Positions 62,213 through 64,000 of a DNA stretch of 64,000 nucleotides are shown here, piece after piece. The stretch comes from Aestuariivirga litoralis. Lineage in GTDB: Bacteria > Pseudomonadota > Alphaproteobacteria > Rhizobiales > Aestuariivirgaceae. The translations under genes and the position numbers were made by a program. Under the pieces are notes generated by a model that worked only from the letters and a program-made list of their open reading frames with translations, did no database searches and had not been told where the DNA came from. Within the stretch, counting starts at the first letter, position 1, and each line of letters begins with the position of its first letter. Where the stretch lies: NCBI RefSeq assembly GCF_003234965.1, contig NZ_QKVK01000006.1:1-64000 (forward strand), in the 5' to 3' direction.

Positions 62213-63217
62213 CTAGGCCCCCAGGCTCTCCTTCACACGCTCCTGGAAGTAGTGAACGCCCTGCTCATGGCGCGGTGACAGCGGGCCTGCTGAATAATTC
62301 CCGGCCTCGTAATTGTGGTGCGTTCTCACGCAGATCTCGTAATCCTCGCGCACCACGGCGAGGTTCCTTGCAATGGTGTCCGAGCGCTTTTCGTCCAGTG
62401 CGGGATCGAGGTCGGCGAAGTAGAAGTGGTAGAGCTGCTCGGTGCGCTTCGTGCCGATCGGGTTGATGCGGGATGTGTTCATTCCGCCCTCGAACAGCGA
62501 GAGCGTCCAGTTGGGCCACATCCACAGCCACTTGCCGCGATAGAAGAGGCCCTCGCGCGGGGGTGCCGTCATGCGGATGAAGCCCTTGTGGGCGGTGGTC
62601 TTGAACTGCTCGAAGTCGATGGCCGCGAAGAACTTCGGGTGGATGCCGGGGATGTGGTAGCCCTCGACGAAATTGTCGGTGTAGATCTTCCAGTTGGCGT
62701 CGAAGTTCACCGTTTCGCTGCGCACCGGCTGGTAGGTTTCGATGGGTTCATCGGCCAGTTCGGCAACGAGGTCGCCCAGTTGCGCGACAAGCCCCTCCTG
62801 CGGATCGATGGCGACGAAGAGCAACCCGCGCCAGGTGGCGACGTGGATGGGTTCGAGCGGCCAGTCGGCGGGGTTGAAGCCCGGTTCCTCGCCGAACCAC
62901 GGCGCGTTGATGAGATGGCCATCATCGGCGAAGACCCACTGGTGATAGGGGCAGCGGATGGTGGCGCAACGGCCCGTGCCCTCCTCCAGCAATTGCGCGC
63001 CGCGATGGCGGCAGACATTGCGGAAGGCGCGCAGCTCGCCATCACGCCCGCGGATGGCGAAGACCTTGATGCCGGCAATGTCGGCGGCGACATATTGCCC
63101 CCGCTCGGCCACCTGCGAGACGGGGCCCAGCATCTGCCAGGTCTTGGCGAAGATCTCGTTGCGCTCGCGCGGGAGAACGGCGGGATCGACGTAGAGACGC
63201 GGGTCGAGGTTGAGCAT
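62213..63217 (-). CDS. Rieske-type ring-hydroxylating or demethylating oxygenase, alpha subunit
   Basis: A 334-residue protein with an N-terminal Rieske centre (C69 and H71 in CRHRGAQ, C89 and H92 in CPYHQW) and a mononuclear iron site in YTDNFVEGYHIPGIHP. Related proteins hydroxylate aromatic rings or demethylate betaines such as stachydrine and glycine betaine; sequence does not choose. The reductase partner is not in the window. The ATG at 63217 follows AAGGAG; the extension to 63271 lacks support. Confidence 0.85.
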   Translation of the reverse strand: MLNLDPRLYVDPAVLPRERNEIFAKTWQMLGPVSQVAERGQYVAADIAGIKVFAIRGRDGELRAFRNVCRHRGAQLLEEGTGRCATIRCPYHQWVFADDGHLINAPWFGEEPGFNPADWPLEPIHVATWRGLLFVAIDPQEGLVAQLGDLVAELADEPIETYQPVRSETVNFDANWKIYTDNFVEGYHIPGIHPKFFAAIDFEQFKTTAHKGFIRMTAPPREGLFYRGKWLWMWPNWTLSLFEGGMNTSRINPIGTKRTEQLYHFYFADLDPALDEKRSDTIARNLAVVREDYEICVRTHHNYEAGNYSAGPLSPRHEQGVHYFQERVKESLGA

Positions 63218-63278
63218 AGACGGCACTCCTTCGGATGGGGAAAGAGTGCATGGAATTGGAGGAGTGGGCAAGATGATC

Positions 63279-63309
63279 GTCCTCTCCCGCCACTTCAGCG
63301 GGAGAGGAC
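63279..63309. repeat. Perfect 12-bp hairpin (type C) between prfB and the Rieske gene
   Basis: GTCCTCTCCCGC and GCGGGAGAGGAC pair perfectly with a 7-nt loop. It lies downstream of prfB on the minus strand, so it may terminate prfB transcription. The same CCTCTCC theme recurs at 52205-52240 and 32742-32779. Confidence 0.6.
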
Positions 63310-63329
63310 TTGAAGGGTCAAGTACAGCC

Positions 63330-64000
63330 CTACTCGATGTCCTCGATCACCTGGTCGCCGCCGCCCTTGACCTTGTGGGCGAGCGAGGCCTGGATGAAGT
63401 CCTCCACTTCGCCGTCGAGCACGTCGCCCGGCGAGGTTGAGGTGTGGCCGGTGCGCAGGTCCTTCACCAGCTGGTAGGGCTGCAGCACGTAGGAGCGGAT
63501 CTGGTGACCCCAGCCGATGTCGGTCTTCTTGGCATTGGCCGCGTCGATCTTTTCCTGCTGCTTCTGCAGTTCCATCTCGTAGAGGCGGGCCTTCAGCATC
63601 TTGAGCGCTGTGGCGCGGTTCTTGTGCTGCGAGCGCTCGGCCTGGCAGGCGACGATGATGCCGGTGGGCACATGGGTGATGCGCACGGCCGAGTCGGTGG
63701 TGTTGACGTGCTGGCCGCCGGCTCCCGACGCGCGGTAGGTGTCGACCTTGAGGTCCGACTCCACCACCACGATGTCGATGTTGTCGTCGACGACCGGATA
63801 GACCCAGACGGAGGAGAAGGAGGTGTGGCGCCGCGCATTCGAGTCATAGGGCGAGATGCGCACGAGGCGATGCACGCCCGATTCGGTCTTGAGCTTGCCG
63901 TAGGCGTTGTGGCCCTTGATCTGGATGGTGCAGGACTTGATGCCCGCCTCTTCGCCCGCATGCTCGTCCAGCACCTCGGCCTTGAAGCCGTACTTGTTGG
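63330..64000 (-). CDS. prfB: Peptide chain release factor 2, C-terminal part (5' partial)
   Basis: The frame runs to the window edge. Visible are the peptidyl-tRNA hydrolysis motif in [10 protein letters not shown] (GGQ) and, before it, the stop-codon recognition loop as [15 protein letters not shown]. coli RF2 has SPF here. The C-terminal [21 protein letters not shown] is typical of RF2 rather than RF1. It terminates translation at UGA and UAA. The regulatory frameshift site, if present, lies outside the window. Confidence 0.9.
   Translation of the reverse strand, partial: NKYGFKAEVLDEHAGEEAGIKSCTIQIKGHNAYGKLKTESGVHRLVRISPYDSNARRHTSFSSVWVYPVVDDNIDIVVVESDLKVDTYRASGAGGQHVNTTDSAVRITHVPTGIIVACQAERSQHKNRATALKMLKARLYEMELQKQQEKIDAANAKKTDIGWGHQIRSYVLQPYQLVKDLRTGHTSTSPGDVLDGEVEDFIQASLAHKVKGGGDQVIEDIE

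Overview
The window is high-GC DNA from an alphaproteobacterium, most likely of the order Hyphomicrobiales (Rhizobiales). The main support is the gene order alpha/beta-hydrolase | rrf2 - cysteine desulfurase - sufB - small gene - sufC - sufD - sufS - sufT - sufA, with a divergent anmK/tyrS pair nearby. The compact ATGA-overlap operons, Tat-dependent binding proteins and TadE/TadG proteins fit this. No rRNA gene or intact tRNA was seen, so genus cannot be given.

Layout. (a) 1-1.9 kb is a scar: the 3' end of a UDP-glucose dehydrogenase gene, a 5'-truncated IS481-family element and a 42-nt 3' fragment of a tRNA-Thr gene. (b) 1.9-7.2 kb is a tightly coupled minus-strand cassette: PqqD-like protein, HprK-related kinase, two GT2 glycosyltransferases, a nucleotidyltransferase-fold protein and a QueC-like PP-loop ATPase. 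It looks like a peptide or glycan modification system with no visible precursor gene and is the best candidate for an undescribed system. (c) 7.6-15 kb holds a PilZ-like protein, secreted proteins, a GT2, a BON-LysM protein, an isolated TadE/TadG pair and a DUF4239 membrane protein. (d) 15-24 kb holds a methylmalonyl-CoA decarboxylase-like protein, a flavin monooxygenase, a trimethylamine-dehydrogenase-like flavoprotein, a NitT/TauT-type ABC importer divergent from it, an SDR and a zinc alcohol dehydrogenase.

(e) 24-37.4 kb looks like one carbohydrate or polyol regulon: MalK-type ATPase, COG4091-type SAF oxidoreductase, E1-alpha, E1-beta and E2 of a dedicated 2-oxo-acid/acetoin dehydrogenase-type complex, PfkB kinase, two permeases, a Tat-exported binding protein and a SorC-type regulator. 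HdeD-like and phosphotransacetylase genes follow. The two divergent promoter regions of this block, about 9.5 kb apart, share the same sequence motifs, which ties the split transporter genes together. (f) 37.4-46 kb holds small proteins, a cytochrome c and the complete suf iron-sulfur operon under an Rrf2 regulator, with a clear promoter and an inverted repeat just downstream of its -10. (g) 46-64 kb is mostly housekeeping: hydrolase, two EamA exporters, anmK, tyrS, SnoaL-like protein, AsmA/YhdP-like giant protein, a potassium channel with a zinc ribbon, an ECF sigma factor with a VWA lipoprotein-like partner, DUF1330, DUF3750, dapB, gpmA, a Rieske oxygenase and the 3' part of prfB.

Palindromic intergenic repeats of at least three types sit between operons. 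Function calls rest on motifs and recalled family knowledge; no database search was run.
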